This document shows, piece by piece, positions 8,628 to 16,353 of a DNA stretch of 33,217 bases (its first letter is position 1; each line of letters starts with the position of its first letter). The stretch is from Natrinema hispanicum (GTDB lineage Archaea; Halobacteriota; Halobacteria; Halobacteriales; Natrialbaceae): positions 1-33,217 of the forward strand of contig NZ_FOIC01000030.1 of assembly GCF_900111485.1 (NCBI RefSeq). The letters run 5' to 3'. The notes under the pieces are model-generated. The model saw nothing but the letters and a program-made list of their open reading frames with translations, searched no databases and was not told the DNA's origin. A program made the position numbers and the translations under genes.

Positions 8628-9019
8628 CGAGATAGTCATCTAATTGCTGAAATTACAGTTAAGCAACTCAGTGAATGTGATGGCCGAACATTTCAGAGGG
8701 CCCTCGGCCGTGGTGTTCCGAAAGCCGTGTTGGCGTAGAATTCTCTAGTCACCGTTATGTGCTCTTACAACCGTGACGTCTGTTCTACCTTGGGCCAGAT
8801 CTGTTTTTCACCAACTGCGACACGATCCAGTCCAGCAGTGAAGTCTTGTCCGTAATCGTCAGGGTGAACCGTACCAGTATTGGATAGTGTCGCTCGGGTT
8901 CGACTAGCACCGAATTACTCACACGGATTGTAACATTCAGAGGGTGTCATAGAACGCTTGTCATGATCGGTTCGGGGAGAGTGATGCTGATTGAGTGCCG
9001 AAATAGTGTCCGAAACGGG

Positions 9020-9200
9020 TGCGACTCTTCACAGAGATCGCTATACAGAACGTATATGTGTTATTCTCTGACGCTTTTTCTCATGAGCAAATTCTTGAGG
9101 TTAGACCTAGCCCATCACTTTTCAAGACGCTATTGGCTCTCCCAGGATCCACAATTTGCCAACCACTCGTACGAGACGGGAAAGAAATTCGTTCATATGT
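9020..9200 (+). pseudogene. Possible decayed sulfotransferase fragment
   Basis: Two overlapping frames carry pieces that resemble the C-terminal part of sulfotransferases: SLYRTYMCYS in one frame, then FSDAFSHEQILEVR and LFKTLLALPG in the next. In that family the order is an LY-x-Q-like helix, then F-x-x-EQILVLRSEDL, then a FLGLP-like segment. Joining them needs at least one frameshift, and the SED motif is degraded. This is a weak, by-eye resemblance. Confidence 0.25.
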
Positions 9201-9213
9201 AATTAGTATGGAG

Positions 9214-9223
9214 TTTACTATAT
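9214..9223 (+). promoter_or_regulatory. TATA box of the second sulfatase-like gene
   Basis: TTTACTATAT lies about 36 bases before the ATG at 9260. That fits a TATA box with a very short leader. Confidence 0.5.
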
Positions 9224-9259
9224 CAGTGGTAATGGAAGAGGTTGCTGTAACATTCATCC

Positions 9260-10738
9260 ATGGCTGAACGACAACCAAACATATTCATGCTGACAGTCGA
9301 TTCACTCCGTGCAGATGTCTACCAGGAGCTGATGGAGGATGTCACTAAGACTATTCGTGGTGTCGAATTCACAACGGCATTCGCAACAGCGAGTAATACT
9401 GGGAGCTCTATGCCGACGCTCGCTGCAGGCGTTTTTTGTGATCGAGTCGCGAATGGAGAACCGAACCTCAAACTCGGAGAGACGTCTGGCAAGGACGAAC
9501 TTACGACGATGGCAGAATCCCTTTCAGACGCCGGATATGACTGTTCACTCTGGAGTGACAACGTCATCTTCGGATCAGAACGGAACTACGATCGCGGATT
9601 CGATGATGGGCGGGCTGGAACTCCAAACTGGAAAAAACGGGCCCAAAAGATAATTCAACGAACTGGATCTGACCGCTTGTTCAATGTGTGTCGATGGGCT
9701 TACTTCAACGTTCTCGGTCGTATCGAAGAGAAAGTAATATCTGACAATAACTATTATATCTCCGCAAACACCTACCATAAGGCAGTTCTTGACTCCCTCG
9801 AGCAGGCGTCCGGCGGGCAGATGCATTGGATACACTATATGGACGTCCATCATCCATTTGAGCCGCCGACTGAGTACCTCGAAACTCGATCGTTGCACAC
9901 TGATCGGACTTCTTCCGAACTCGCGGAACTCTCTTCCCAGGCAATCATCCAAAATCGGGGCAAGGGAATGACCGACGAGGATATCGACGATATTGAGCAA
10001 GCGTATCTCGCTGCTTGTGAACACCTGCGGGACCAACTCGTTTCCTTTATCGAGACGCTCATCGATCGTGATCACTACGTGCCCGGTCACGACGTGATCG
10101 TTCTGACTGCAGACCACGGAGAAGGATTCGACCGCGACCGACACGGGATGCTCGGTCATACCCCGACACCAGCGTTTTGGGACGATTTAGTCCATGTTCC
10201 ACTTGTCGTCGGTCATCCGGAGTGGGAGGAAGGTACCATTGACTGTCAAGTCAGCCAGATCGACCTCGTGCCGACGATCCTCCGAGCCGTCGATGTATCG
10301 GTTCCGCCATCGGTTGATGGGCAAGCTACTGCTCTACCGACCGAGCTGTGTCGTGAGCACGTCTATTTCACAGCGACTGGTCCGTATAGAACATACCATG
10401 GCATTCGAAGTAACACCGGGTGGAAGCTCTTTTCGGACCGAATCAGCGATTCAGAATCGATTGAACTGACCGGCTCCGACGATGACCAAGCCAAGCAGGA
10501 TCACGAGCGTATCTTATTAACTACTGCTGGCAAGTCAACAGAGACGATTAGATTCGAGTGCCAGCTTGACGACAAGACACGACCGACCGACGGCGATGAG
10601 CGAGAGAAATGGCGAATACTGCGCCAACAACTCTGTGATACGAAAGGTGAGGTTGCGACTAGACGTTTCGATGCTATGTTATCTGACGAAACGGTGGCTC
10701 AACTCGAGCAACTCGGATATGTCGATAATATCCGCTGA
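9260..10738 (+). CDS. Sulfatase-family (alkaline phosphatase superfamily) protein with LGY tail
   Basis: 492 residues. Metal and catalytic motifs: TVDSLRAD (12-19), SNTGSSMPTLAAG (45-57) with Thr47 in the nucleophile region, LTADHGEGF (282-290) and MLGHTPTPAF (297-306) with His300. As in the gene at 349-1608, the C/S-x-P-x-R sulfatase signature is absent and Thr occupies the equivalent place. True sulfatase activity, which needs a formylglycine made from Cys or Ser, is therefore doubtful. The C-terminus VAQLEQLGYVDNIR carries the LGY tail. No signal peptide. It stands alone on the plus strand and is convergent with the acyltransferase gene at 10924. It marks the right end of the lower-GC block. 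Confidence 0.87.
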   Translation: MAERQPNIFMLTVDSLRADVYQELMEDVTKTIRGVEFTTAFATASNTGSSMPTLAAGVFCDRVANGEPNLKLGETSGKDELTTMAESLSDAGYDCSLWSDNVIFGSERNYDRGFDDGRAGTPNWKKRAQKIIQRTGSDRLFNVCRWAYFNVLGRIEEKVISDNNYYISANTYHKAVLDSLEQASGGQMHWIHYMDVHHPFEPPTEYLETRSLHTDRTSSELAELSSQAIIQNRGKGMTDEDIDDIEQAYLAACEHLRDQLVSFIETLIDRDHYVPGHDVIVLTADHGEGFDRDRHGMLGHTPTPAFWDDLVHVPLVVGHPEWEEGTIDCQVSQIDLVPTILRAVDVSVPPSVDGQATALPTELCREHVYFTATGPYRTYHGIRSNTGWKLFSDRISDSESIELTGSDDDQAKQDHERILLTTAGKSTETIRFECQLDDKTRPTDGDEREKWRILRQQLCDTKGEVATRRFDAMLSDETVAQLEQLGYVDNIR

Positions 10739-10923
10739 CGATTTCGGAAGGGCGAGCTTAGTAGGGCAATTCGGTAGACGGTGTATCAACTGACTCTATT
10801 GTGAGCGGAAGGGGAGAGTAAAAACGTCAAGCATATAAGGAGATTCGCCCGTGAGCCATGCAGTAGGCACCCTGTTCTGTCTTCAGAGTACGGTTGACAG
10901 AATCTGTTCGCGTGTAACTCCTA

Positions 10924-11946
10924 TTACCCCTTGCTCAGCGATCCGGCTAACTTCTGATACGTCGACTTCGCGAGTTGCATCTCGAGCCCCGACGACTCGA
11001 CGACATAATACTGGCGGAGATCGCTGTTGAACTTGGCCTTGTACGCACAGAGCCGTTCAGTGTTCGCACCGACGAGGTCGTAGCCAGTCACCGAGTCGAG
11101 TTCCGGATCGGTAAGGATGTCTTCGATGATGGCCCGGTGAAGCAGGCTGTTGACGCTCACACCGTCGTACGAGGCGGTGACGCCGCCCTGCCAGAAGTAC
11201 GCGAGATCGGGGCTATACAGCGTGATAATGCCGCTTTTGTACTGGCCATCGGACGTTCGCGCGACGTAGACGCGCCACAGCTCGTCGGGAAGCGACGAAA
11301 GGAGGTCACGGAGGAACGACCGTGAGATCGGAACCGGATCGTCGTATTCGCGGTACTGGTCGGCGACGTCCTCGTAGATCCGGAGCGCCGATGAGATCCC
11401 TTCGGTTTCGATCGAGAGATCCAGGTCGTCGAACTGTCGCATTTCACGCCGGAGGCTCTTGCTGAATCCGTCCATGACGTTCTCGAGAGTTGTCGATTCC
11501 AAATCGACGACGTACGTGAACCGGGGCTCAAGAGAGAAATCGTTCCAGCGGAACGGTCGCGGATCGGTATACTCGAGCGGACACGTCATCCGGAAGAGCG
11601 TCGTTCGGTCGTCGACGTCGGCAGTGTCGAGCACGGCCTCGGCGAGTTCGCGGTTGATTCGCTCTCGCTTGCGCCGCTTCGGACTGTTGGGGGTGATGAT
11701 CGGTCCAAGTCGCGGTACGCTCATCGACACCGGGGGTGAGAGAACCGTTCGGCCAACCGCTCTCTCGGTGACGAACACCGGCAACAACCCGACTGTTTGC
11801 TGTCCCTTGTATGCGCCGTACAGTTGTAACTCTGCACTCGTGTAGTCTGCGAGTACGGAGAGCGCAGCCGGTTCATGAAACACTTCGTATCCGGATGCCG
11901 GCAGTGCATCGCGCCACTCTTCGAGGTCGATACGCTTGACGTTCAT
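10924..11946 (-). CDS. FemAB/BioF2-like GNAT-fold acyltransferase
   Basis: 340 residues from ATG 11946 (MNVKRIDLEEWRDAL). A longer frame reaches 12165, but the trimmed start is preferred. An ATAACAAGG box lies 27 bases upstream of it and a GGAG ribosome-binding site just before it, and the extra residues look non-coding. The layout is that of peptidoglycan-bridge/FemAB-like or Acetyltransf_6 (BioF2-like) proteins. The N-terminal half contains LYGAYKGQQTVGLLPVFV, and the C-terminal GNAT domain contains VYVARTSDGQYKSGIITLY and YDLVGANTERLCAYKAKFN. In polysaccharide loci such proteins transfer acyl or aminoacyl groups to glycan sugars; donor and acceptor are unknown. It is divergent from the DUF354 gene at 12213. 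Confidence 0.8.
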   Translation of the reverse strand: MNVKRIDLEEWRDALPASGYEVFHEPAALSVLADYTSAELQLYGAYKGQQTVGLLPVFVTERAVGRTVLSPPVSMSVPRLGPIITPNSPKRRKRERINRELAEAVLDTADVDDRTTLFRMTCPLEYTDPRPFRWNDFSLEPRFTYVVDLESTTLENVMDGFSKSLRREMRQFDDLDLSIETEGISSALRIYEDVADQYREYDDPVPISRSFLRDLLSSLPDELWRVYVARTSDGQYKSGIITLYSPDLAYFWQGGVTASYDGVSVNSLLHRAIIEDILTDPELDSVTGYDLVGANTERLCAYKAKFNSDLRQYYVVESSGLEMQLAKSTYQKLAGSLSKG

Positions 11947-11973
11947 CCTGCTCCATCGTGTTCCCACAAGTGA

Positions 11974-11982
11974 CCTTGTTAT
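11974..11982 (-). promoter_or_regulatory. ATAACAAAG-like element before the acyltransferase gene
   Basis: ATAACAAGG, one mismatch, 27 bases before the ATG at 11946. It forms a divergent pair with the copy at 12159-12167. Confidence 0.45.
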
Positions 11983-12158
11983 GAGCGCTGTAATCCGCTG
12001 ATGAGGGTCGTCACGACTGACAGAAGCGATCTCGCCGAACGTGTCGTGCGTTCGTGTTTCGATGACAGGGAGGGGTATGTCTTCGCTACTGACTAGTGCT
12101 GCCGACGTGTGATTCCGCACGATCGGCTTGTTCGACGGCAGGTGTCGGTACGAACGAG

Positions 12159-12167
12159 ATAACAAAC
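12159..12167 (+). promoter_or_regulatory. ATAACAAA element before the first DUF354 gene
   Basis: ATAACAAAC, 45 bases before the ATG at 12213. It lies inside the frame that would be translated if the upstream start at 12096 were used, which argues for the trimmed start. Confidence 0.5.
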
Positions 12168-12212
12168 AGCGAGAATTGTCTATCGTCGATTCAGAGTAGG
12201 GTGGCTTTCAAC

Positions 12213-13331
12213 ATGAGATATCTGTTTTTCACGAACACGCCGGCACACGTACATCTGTACAAACACGCCGTCCAGACGCTTCAGGACCGTGGACACGAGG
12301 TACTCGTCCTTGCTCGAGACTACACCTGCACTATCGAGTTGCTCGAGTGGTACGACCTCCCCTACGAGGTCTATGGCTACTGTGATACGTCCAAAAGCTC
12401 ACTGCTGAGTCGCCTCCCGATCCACTACGTGCGTGCCATCCGGCATGCCAGACGGCTCGATCCGGATCTCGTGTTCGGGATGGGCGGCTACGCGGCACAC
12501 ACCGGTGCGGTACTCCGAGCACCGACGGTCTTGCTCATCGATTCCGAACCGGCGTCGTTCGACCACTCGATTTCGACGCCGTTCGCGCATGCCATTCTCA
12601 CGCCCGAGACGTTCCGGAAAGAACTGGGTGAGAATCACTACGTGTTCTCCGGATTCAAAGAATGTGCGTATCTCCATCCGGAAGTCTACGAACCAAATCC
12701 CTCGATTCGAGATCGACTCGACCTCGATGACGACGAACCGTACGCGATCCTTCGACTCAATGCGTTCGGCTCGCAACACGATGTCGGCAAGAACGGGATC
12801 ACGAGCGGGCAGTGTCGCCGTCTCATCGACCGTCTCAGTGACGAGGCGACGATCCTCGTCTCCGACGAAGGCGACGACGTTGACCTCGAGGGACTGCCAG
12901 CGCGACCGTTCGATCTCCACCCGGCCCTGATGCACGATGCACTCGCCGAAGCAACGTTGCTGGTCGCCGATACGCAGACGATGGTCACCGAAGCTGCGCT
13001 CCTTGGGACGCCAGCGATTCGGTCGAACTCGTTCGTCGGTGAGTCGGATATGGGCAATTTCCTGGAACTCGAGGACGAAGGGCTGATTCACAACGTGGCT
13101 CGATTCGACGACGTGCTCGACCTGTCGACGACGCTGCTTCGTGACGAGAGCGTCGACGAAACGTGGCAGCGACGACGAAACGTCTACCTTGCGGATAAAG
13201 TAAATCTCACCGAGGTCATTGTCGATGCTGCGATCGCACATGGCGATGTCGGGACGCTCGAGGCGATCCATCAGTTCGATTCCCCGCGCCGGTCCGAATC
13301 GAAACCACAGATCGGTGTCGGCAGCGATTGA
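12213..13331 (+). CDS. DUF354 family protein, GT-B glycosyltransferase-like (copy 1)
   Basis: 372 residues. DUF354 proteins share the two-Rossmann GT-B fold of nucleotide-sugar glycosyltransferases and UDP-GlcNAc 2-epimerases. Visible blocks: MRYLFFTNTPAHVHLYKH at the N-terminus, DPDLVFGMGGYAAHTGAVL, FSGFKECAYLHP, LRLNAFGSQHDVG, and LLVADTQTMVTEAALLGTPAIR, where family members contact the nucleotide. The start at 12213 is chosen because a paralogue (23703-24803) begins at the same point and an ATAACAAAC box lies 45 bases upstream. Reaction and sugar are not known. The stop is immediately followed by a 76-bp palindromic repeat. It is divergent from the acyltransferase gene. Confidence 0.85.
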   Translation: MRYLFFTNTPAHVHLYKHAVQTLQDRGHEVLVLARDYTCTIELLEWYDLPYEVYGYCDTSKSSLLSRLPIHYVRAIRHARRLDPDLVFGMGGYAAHTGAVLRAPTVLLIDSEPASFDHSISTPFAHAILTPETFRKELGENHYVFSGFKECAYLHPEVYEPNPSIRDRLDLDDDEPYAILRLNAFGSQHDVGKNGITSGQCRRLIDRLSDEATILVSDEGDDVDLEGLPARPFDLHPALMHDALAEATLLVADTQTMVTEAALLGTPAIRSNSFVGESDMGNFLELEDEGLIHNVARFDDVLDLSTTLLRDESVDETWQRRRNVYLADKVNLTEVIVDAAIAHGDVGTLEAIHQFDSPRRSESKPQIGVGSD

Positions 13332-13332
13332 T

Positions 13333-13408
13333 ACGGTCTGCTGTCACGAGTTCCCGGTGGGCCCGCAGGGCGGTCGCGGCCGGCCGACACTGACTGACAG
13401 GAGTCCGT
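13333..13408 (+). repeat. 76-bp palindromic intergenic repeat, copy 1
   Basis: Bounded by imperfect inverted ends ACGGTCTGCTGTCA and TGACAGGAGTCCGT. It starts 2 bp after the DUF354 stop codon. The reverse complement matches 19208-19283 over the full 76 bp, with roughly 85% identity by eye. No target duplication is evident here. Such an element could be a MITE-like mobile repeat or a structured 3' end. Confidence 0.8.
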
Positions 13409-13485
13409 ATGGCTGATCTCGGTCGCGACGACACTCACAATCGAAGAGAAACCGGCTTGCTGCGGACTGTCTTCTCCGTCTCGAG

Positions 13486-14550
13486 TTACACGCGTCGGCT
13501 GTTCGGTCGCTGTTCGCTCGAATCGGAGCGATTCGCCTTTGACCGATGGCAGTGGTCGGTCCCGTCGCGCTCGAGGTCCTCGTAGAGCGCTCGAGGCGGT
13601 CCGATCCACGCGCCGAGGTCGGATGCCCGCTCGATGAGCCACTGATACAAACGCCGGTAGCCGGGGAACTCGCGTTCGTTAAAGTATCGCGGGTGCCAGA
13701 GGACAGTCATAACAGCGCCGTTGTCTGCGGCTTCCTGCAGGAGTCGCTCGCAGGTCTCGCGGGCGGCCTCGAAGTTAGACGCCGGATCCGGAAGCGCTTG
13801 CTCCATGATCGTCAGTGGAAAGACGAGAAAGTCGTCGCCGAAGGGGCGAATCGGCTGATACCCAGCGTGGAAGCCACAGTCCGTACTCGAGCCGAGCGTC
13901 GCATCGTACGCGAGGCCGATCGCGCGGTGGTACTGCCACGTCTCCGGCACCGAGAGCTGCAGGTAGTGTTGGCGACCGCCGGTGACGGGGCCGCCGAGGA
14001 CGTCCTCGAGCACGCTCTTTTCCTCGCGTAACCGCTCGACATCGGTCGGGGAGTGATACGAGCCGTGCAGGCCGACTTCCCAGCCGCCGTCGTCTATGTT
14101 GTGGATGACGTCGACGATCTCGGATGCGGTCACGTCGTATCGACCGAGGTGCTGGACCCAGTTTGCCGGTGAGAACCACTCCTCGATCGGGCGATCTGTT
14201 AGCAGGTGTTGCTCGTTCAGGAAGTAAAACGCCGAGCGAACATCCAGATCGTCCTCGAGGGCCATGATCTCCTCGAACTGCCAGTAGGGGTTGGCCGACG
14301 AGAGTGCGGTCCGCAGATGATACGCTGGTCGCTCTCGAGTCGCGTAGTAGAACGATCGAGCCCCCTTGTACGGCCGGTCGACGTCGTGTGTCAGACAGAG
14401 CGCGAACGTCGCATCGTCCGGAAGCGAACCCCGAGCTCGCGGCAGGTCGTCGATGAACTCGGCTGTCGAAGCGGGCAGTGCATACGAGCGAGCAAGCGTC
14501 TCTGTGGCCCTCGAGTCGGCGTTCGATCGTCGGTCGGTCGTGTCGCGCAT
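13486..14550 (-). CDS. Polysaccharide deacetylase family protein (NodB-like)
   Basis: 354 residues from ATG 14550 (MRDTTDRRS). The frame is open to 14802, but the upstream part is Arg/Ser-rich antisense of the epimerase gene and is rejected. Motifs of the NodB/CE4 fold: LCLTHDVDRPY (motif 1 with the metal-binding Asp), GLHGSYHSP (motif 2, H-x-x-x-H), and a late VLWHPRYF His. Such enzymes remove N- or O-acetyl groups from amino sugars or glycans with a divalent metal. The epimerase stop TGA is followed after one base by this ATG, so the two are co-transcribed and probably translationally coupled. No signal peptide, so a cytoplasmic intermediate may be the substrate. Confidence 0.87.
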   Translation of the reverse strand: MRDTTDRRSNADSRATETLARSYALPASTAEFIDDLPRARGSLPDDATFALCLTHDVDRPYKGARSFYYATRERPAYHLRTALSSANPYWQFEEIMALEDDLDVRSAFYFLNEQHLLTDRPIEEWFSPANWVQHLGRYDVTASEIVDVIHNIDDGGWEVGLHGSYHSPTDVERLREEKSVLEDVLGGPVTGGRQHYLQLSVPETWQYHRAIGLAYDATLGSSTDCGFHAGYQPIRPFGDDFLVFPLTIMEQALPDPASNFEAARETCERLLQEAADNGAVMTVLWHPRYFNEREFPGYRRLYQWLIERASDLGAWIGPPRALYEDLERDGTDHCHRSKANRSDSSEQRPNSRRV

Positions 14551-14551
14551 C

Positions 14552-15607
14552 TCAGCGAACGCTCCGCTCGAGTTGCTCGACGATGCGAGCGGCTGCGTTC
14601 CCGTTGCCGTAGAGTTCCGGCTTGGCCGGTGGATCGACGGCAGCGCGAACCGCATCGACGATTTCGCTCGTCTCTGCGCCGACGAGGGTGTTCCAGCCAG
14701 CGTCGACCGTTTCGATCCATTCGGTCGTCTCCCGGAGGGTGACACACGGCGTATCGAGGTAGAACGCCTCCTTTTGGACGCCGCCGGAGTCCGTCGCAAC
14801 ACAGACTGCGTCCTCGACGAGCGTGATGAACTGCCCGTAGGTGACGGGGTCGATAACGCGAGCCGCCTCCGTTGCTCGGTCCCAGAGTCCGTACTCCTGG
14901 AGTGCTGTCACCGTCCGCGGGTGCGCGGGGAAGACAACTGGGACGTGCAACTGCGAGAAGGCATCGATGATCGACTCGAGTCTGTCCCGATCGTCCGTGT
15001 TTTTCGCCCGGTGGACGGTTGCAAGCACGTATTCGTCGGGAACGTCGAGTTCGGTCTCGGTGCCGTGAAGCCGGTCGCTGATCTGTATCAGCGTATCGTA
15101 CATGACGTCACCGGAGACGAACACGTTCTCCGAAATCCCCTCCTGTGCGAGGGTTTCCTTTGCGTGCTGGCCGGGCGCGAAGAGGATATCCGAACAGTGA
15201 TCGGTCAGGCGGCGGTTGACCTCTTCAGGCATCGACCAGTCGTACGAGCGCAAGCCAGCTTCGACGTGTGCGAGCTGGGTCGACGATTTCGCTGCGACGA
15301 GGGCGGCTGCGAGCGTCGAATTGGTATCCCCGTAGACGAGGACGACGTCGGGCGATTCGTCGTCGATGATCCGTTCGAGCTCGAGCATCATTTCGGCGGT
15401 CTGCGTGGCGTGGGAATCGGAGCCGACGCCGAGGTGGAACGCCGGCTCGGGCAACGCGAGCTCCTCGAAGAACACCTCGGAGAGTTCCGGATCGTAGTGT
15501 TGGCCGGTGTGAACGAGGAGTTCGTCGTGGGTATCTCGAAGCTGCTGTGAGACGGCAGCTGCCTTGACGAACTGCGGCCGTGCACCGACGACCGACAGAA
15601 CGTTCAT
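14552..15607 (-). CDS. wecB: UDP-N-acetylglucosamine 2-epimerase (non-hydrolysing), WecB/WbpI type
   Basis: 351 residues, the usual length. Clear family blocks: SVVGARPQFVKAAAVSQ at the N-terminus, HTGQHYD, LVYGDTNSTLAAALVA, HVEAGLRSYDWSMPEEVNR, FVSGDVMYDT, TVHRAKNTD, PAHPRT and ATDSGGVQKEAFYL. It interconverts C2 epimers of UDP-GlcNAc-type sugars. Given the wbp-like operon at 26167-30462, the closest functional parallel may be WbpI, which epimerises UDP-2,3-diacetamido-glucuronic acid to the manno form. Plain UDP-ManNAc production is the alternative. The ATG at 15607 has a good ribosome-binding site (GAGGTGATC, 7 bases upstream). The next gene begins one base after its stop. Confidence 0.93.
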   Translation of the reverse strand: MNVLSVVGARPQFVKAAAVSQQLRDTHDELLVHTGQHYDPELSEVFFEELALPEPAFHLGVGSDSHATQTAEMMLELERIIDDESPDVVLVYGDTNSTLAAALVAAKSSTQLAHVEAGLRSYDWSMPEEVNRRLTDHCSDILFAPGQHAKETLAQEGISENVFVSGDVMYDTLIQISDRLHGTETELDVPDEYVLATVHRAKNTDDRDRLESIIDAFSQLHVPVVFPAHPRTVTALQEYGLWDRATEAARVIDPVTYGQFITLVEDAVCVATDSGGVQKEAFYLDTPCVTLRETTEWIETVDAGWNTLVGAETSEIVDAVRAAVDPPAKPELYGNGNAAARIVEQLERSVR

Positions 15608-15785
15608 CAAACGATCACCTCGTCCGGGGGTGTACCTGCAAGCTGGATCATAGTCTGGTGAAACTGTGTCTCGAGTGACACAGACGTGGTGTTAGTAAAT
15701 AATCGCGTAACCGAGTTTCAGCTTTCACTGTCACTCTGGCGGCTCGAAACGACGATGGCCGACGGACGAGACGGACAAAGAGATA

Positions 15786-16025
15786 CTACGGCTGTCGGAA
15801 AATCGGGTCAACGTGGCGTTTCGCCGACTCGCGACGCGTCGTCGATCGAGACGAATCGCGAGCCGACACCACATCGGTTTGATCGAACTGTACGGCCGTG
15901 GACGTCTCGGGGCCGTCTGCCGCTTGGCTGGTGTGCGAGGAGAACACGCTGGAGCCGAGCAGGGCGAGGACGCCGAGCACGACGCTTGCGATCCCGAACA
16001 GAGCTTTGTAGACGTTCATTGGCAT
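15786..16025 (-). CDS. Hypothetical small membrane protein
   Basis: About 79 residues from ATG 16025 (MPMNVYKALFG). One strong hydrophobic helix (GIASVVLGVLALLGSSVF, about 10-28) is followed by a polar, Ser- and acid-rich tail. The last 25 residues are Arg/Ser-rich and less like coding sequence. The topology suggests a single-pass membrane protein with a small external domain. No family is recognised. It could be a chance ORF. Confidence 0.4.
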   Translation of the reverse strand: MPMNVYKALFGIASVVLGVLALLGSSVFSSHTSQAADGPETSTAVQFDQTDVVSARDSSRSTTRRESAKRHVDPIFRQP

Positions 16026-16353
16026 CACGCTGGGTGAGTACACGCTCGAAAGCGCCACCACGAATTGGTTCTCGTCGGCCGCGTTCGACCGGGGTGGCGT
16101 CTCGGCATGTATACGAAATCCTGTCTTCCCGACGATGCTTAATTATACAATCGCTTATATTCGATACCGATCACTTGATGGGCCATAGCAGCGTCCTACG
16201 TTCGGTAGCAGCATGCTACGCTGCTGTGTCGTCAACTCGATAGACGGTGGTGCTGTCTTCAAAAACGGCGGACCCCAGTCAGCACACCTGTGACGGCGTT
16301 TCGATCGCCGCCCCGTATTACTCGCTGCAGGAATCGCTCTTGTGGCGAGACCG
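16026..16353. other. 328-bp gap between two minus-strand genes
   Basis: No supported gene. A T-run following GC-rich sequence (minus strand CCGCCGTTTTTG, near 16260-16272) may end transcription of the phosphodiesterase. Around 16196-16225 there are overlapping, mutually exclusive short hairpins (CTAC/GTAG, GTAGC/GCTAC, AGCAGC/GCTGCT). An AT-rich stretch at 16144-16160 (minus strand TATAAGCGATTGTATA) could be a promoter for the small membrane protein, but is about 120 bp away. Confidence 0.4.

Larger units (their letters stand above)
8566..9259. other. 694-bp region between divergent genes
   Basis: Near 8565 it holds the minus-strand promoter (TTTAAA at 8622-8627). Near 9260 it holds the plus-strand promoter (TTTACTATAT at 9214-9223). 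The middle has no intact convincing gene. Short ORFs at 8963-9202 and 9019-9267 overlap in different frames and may be remnants of a decayed sulfotransferase-like gene, listed separately. Confidence 0.5.

Noticed and set aside
11947-12165. N-terminal extension of the acyltransferase ORF to 12165
   Set aside because: It overlaps the divergent promoter region, includes the ATAACAAGG element, and the family sequence begins at ATG 11946.
14551-14802. N-terminal extension of the first deacetylase ORF to 14802
   Set aside because: Arg/Ser-rich sequence antisense in composition and lying within the epimerase coding region. ATG 14550 directly after the epimerase stop is the natural start.
16144-16160. 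TATAAGCGATTGTATA (minus strand), resembling TATAAGCGATTATA before the right tnpB at 33005-33018
   Set aside because: Eleven bases are identical, but no tnpB remnant or end hairpin follows. Probably two similar AT-rich promoter-like stretches; chance similarity cannot be excluded.
15686-16243. 185-codon plus-strand ORF after the epimerase promoter
   Set aside because: Arg/Ser-rich with no recognisable domain; typical of a non-coding frame in GC-rich DNA.
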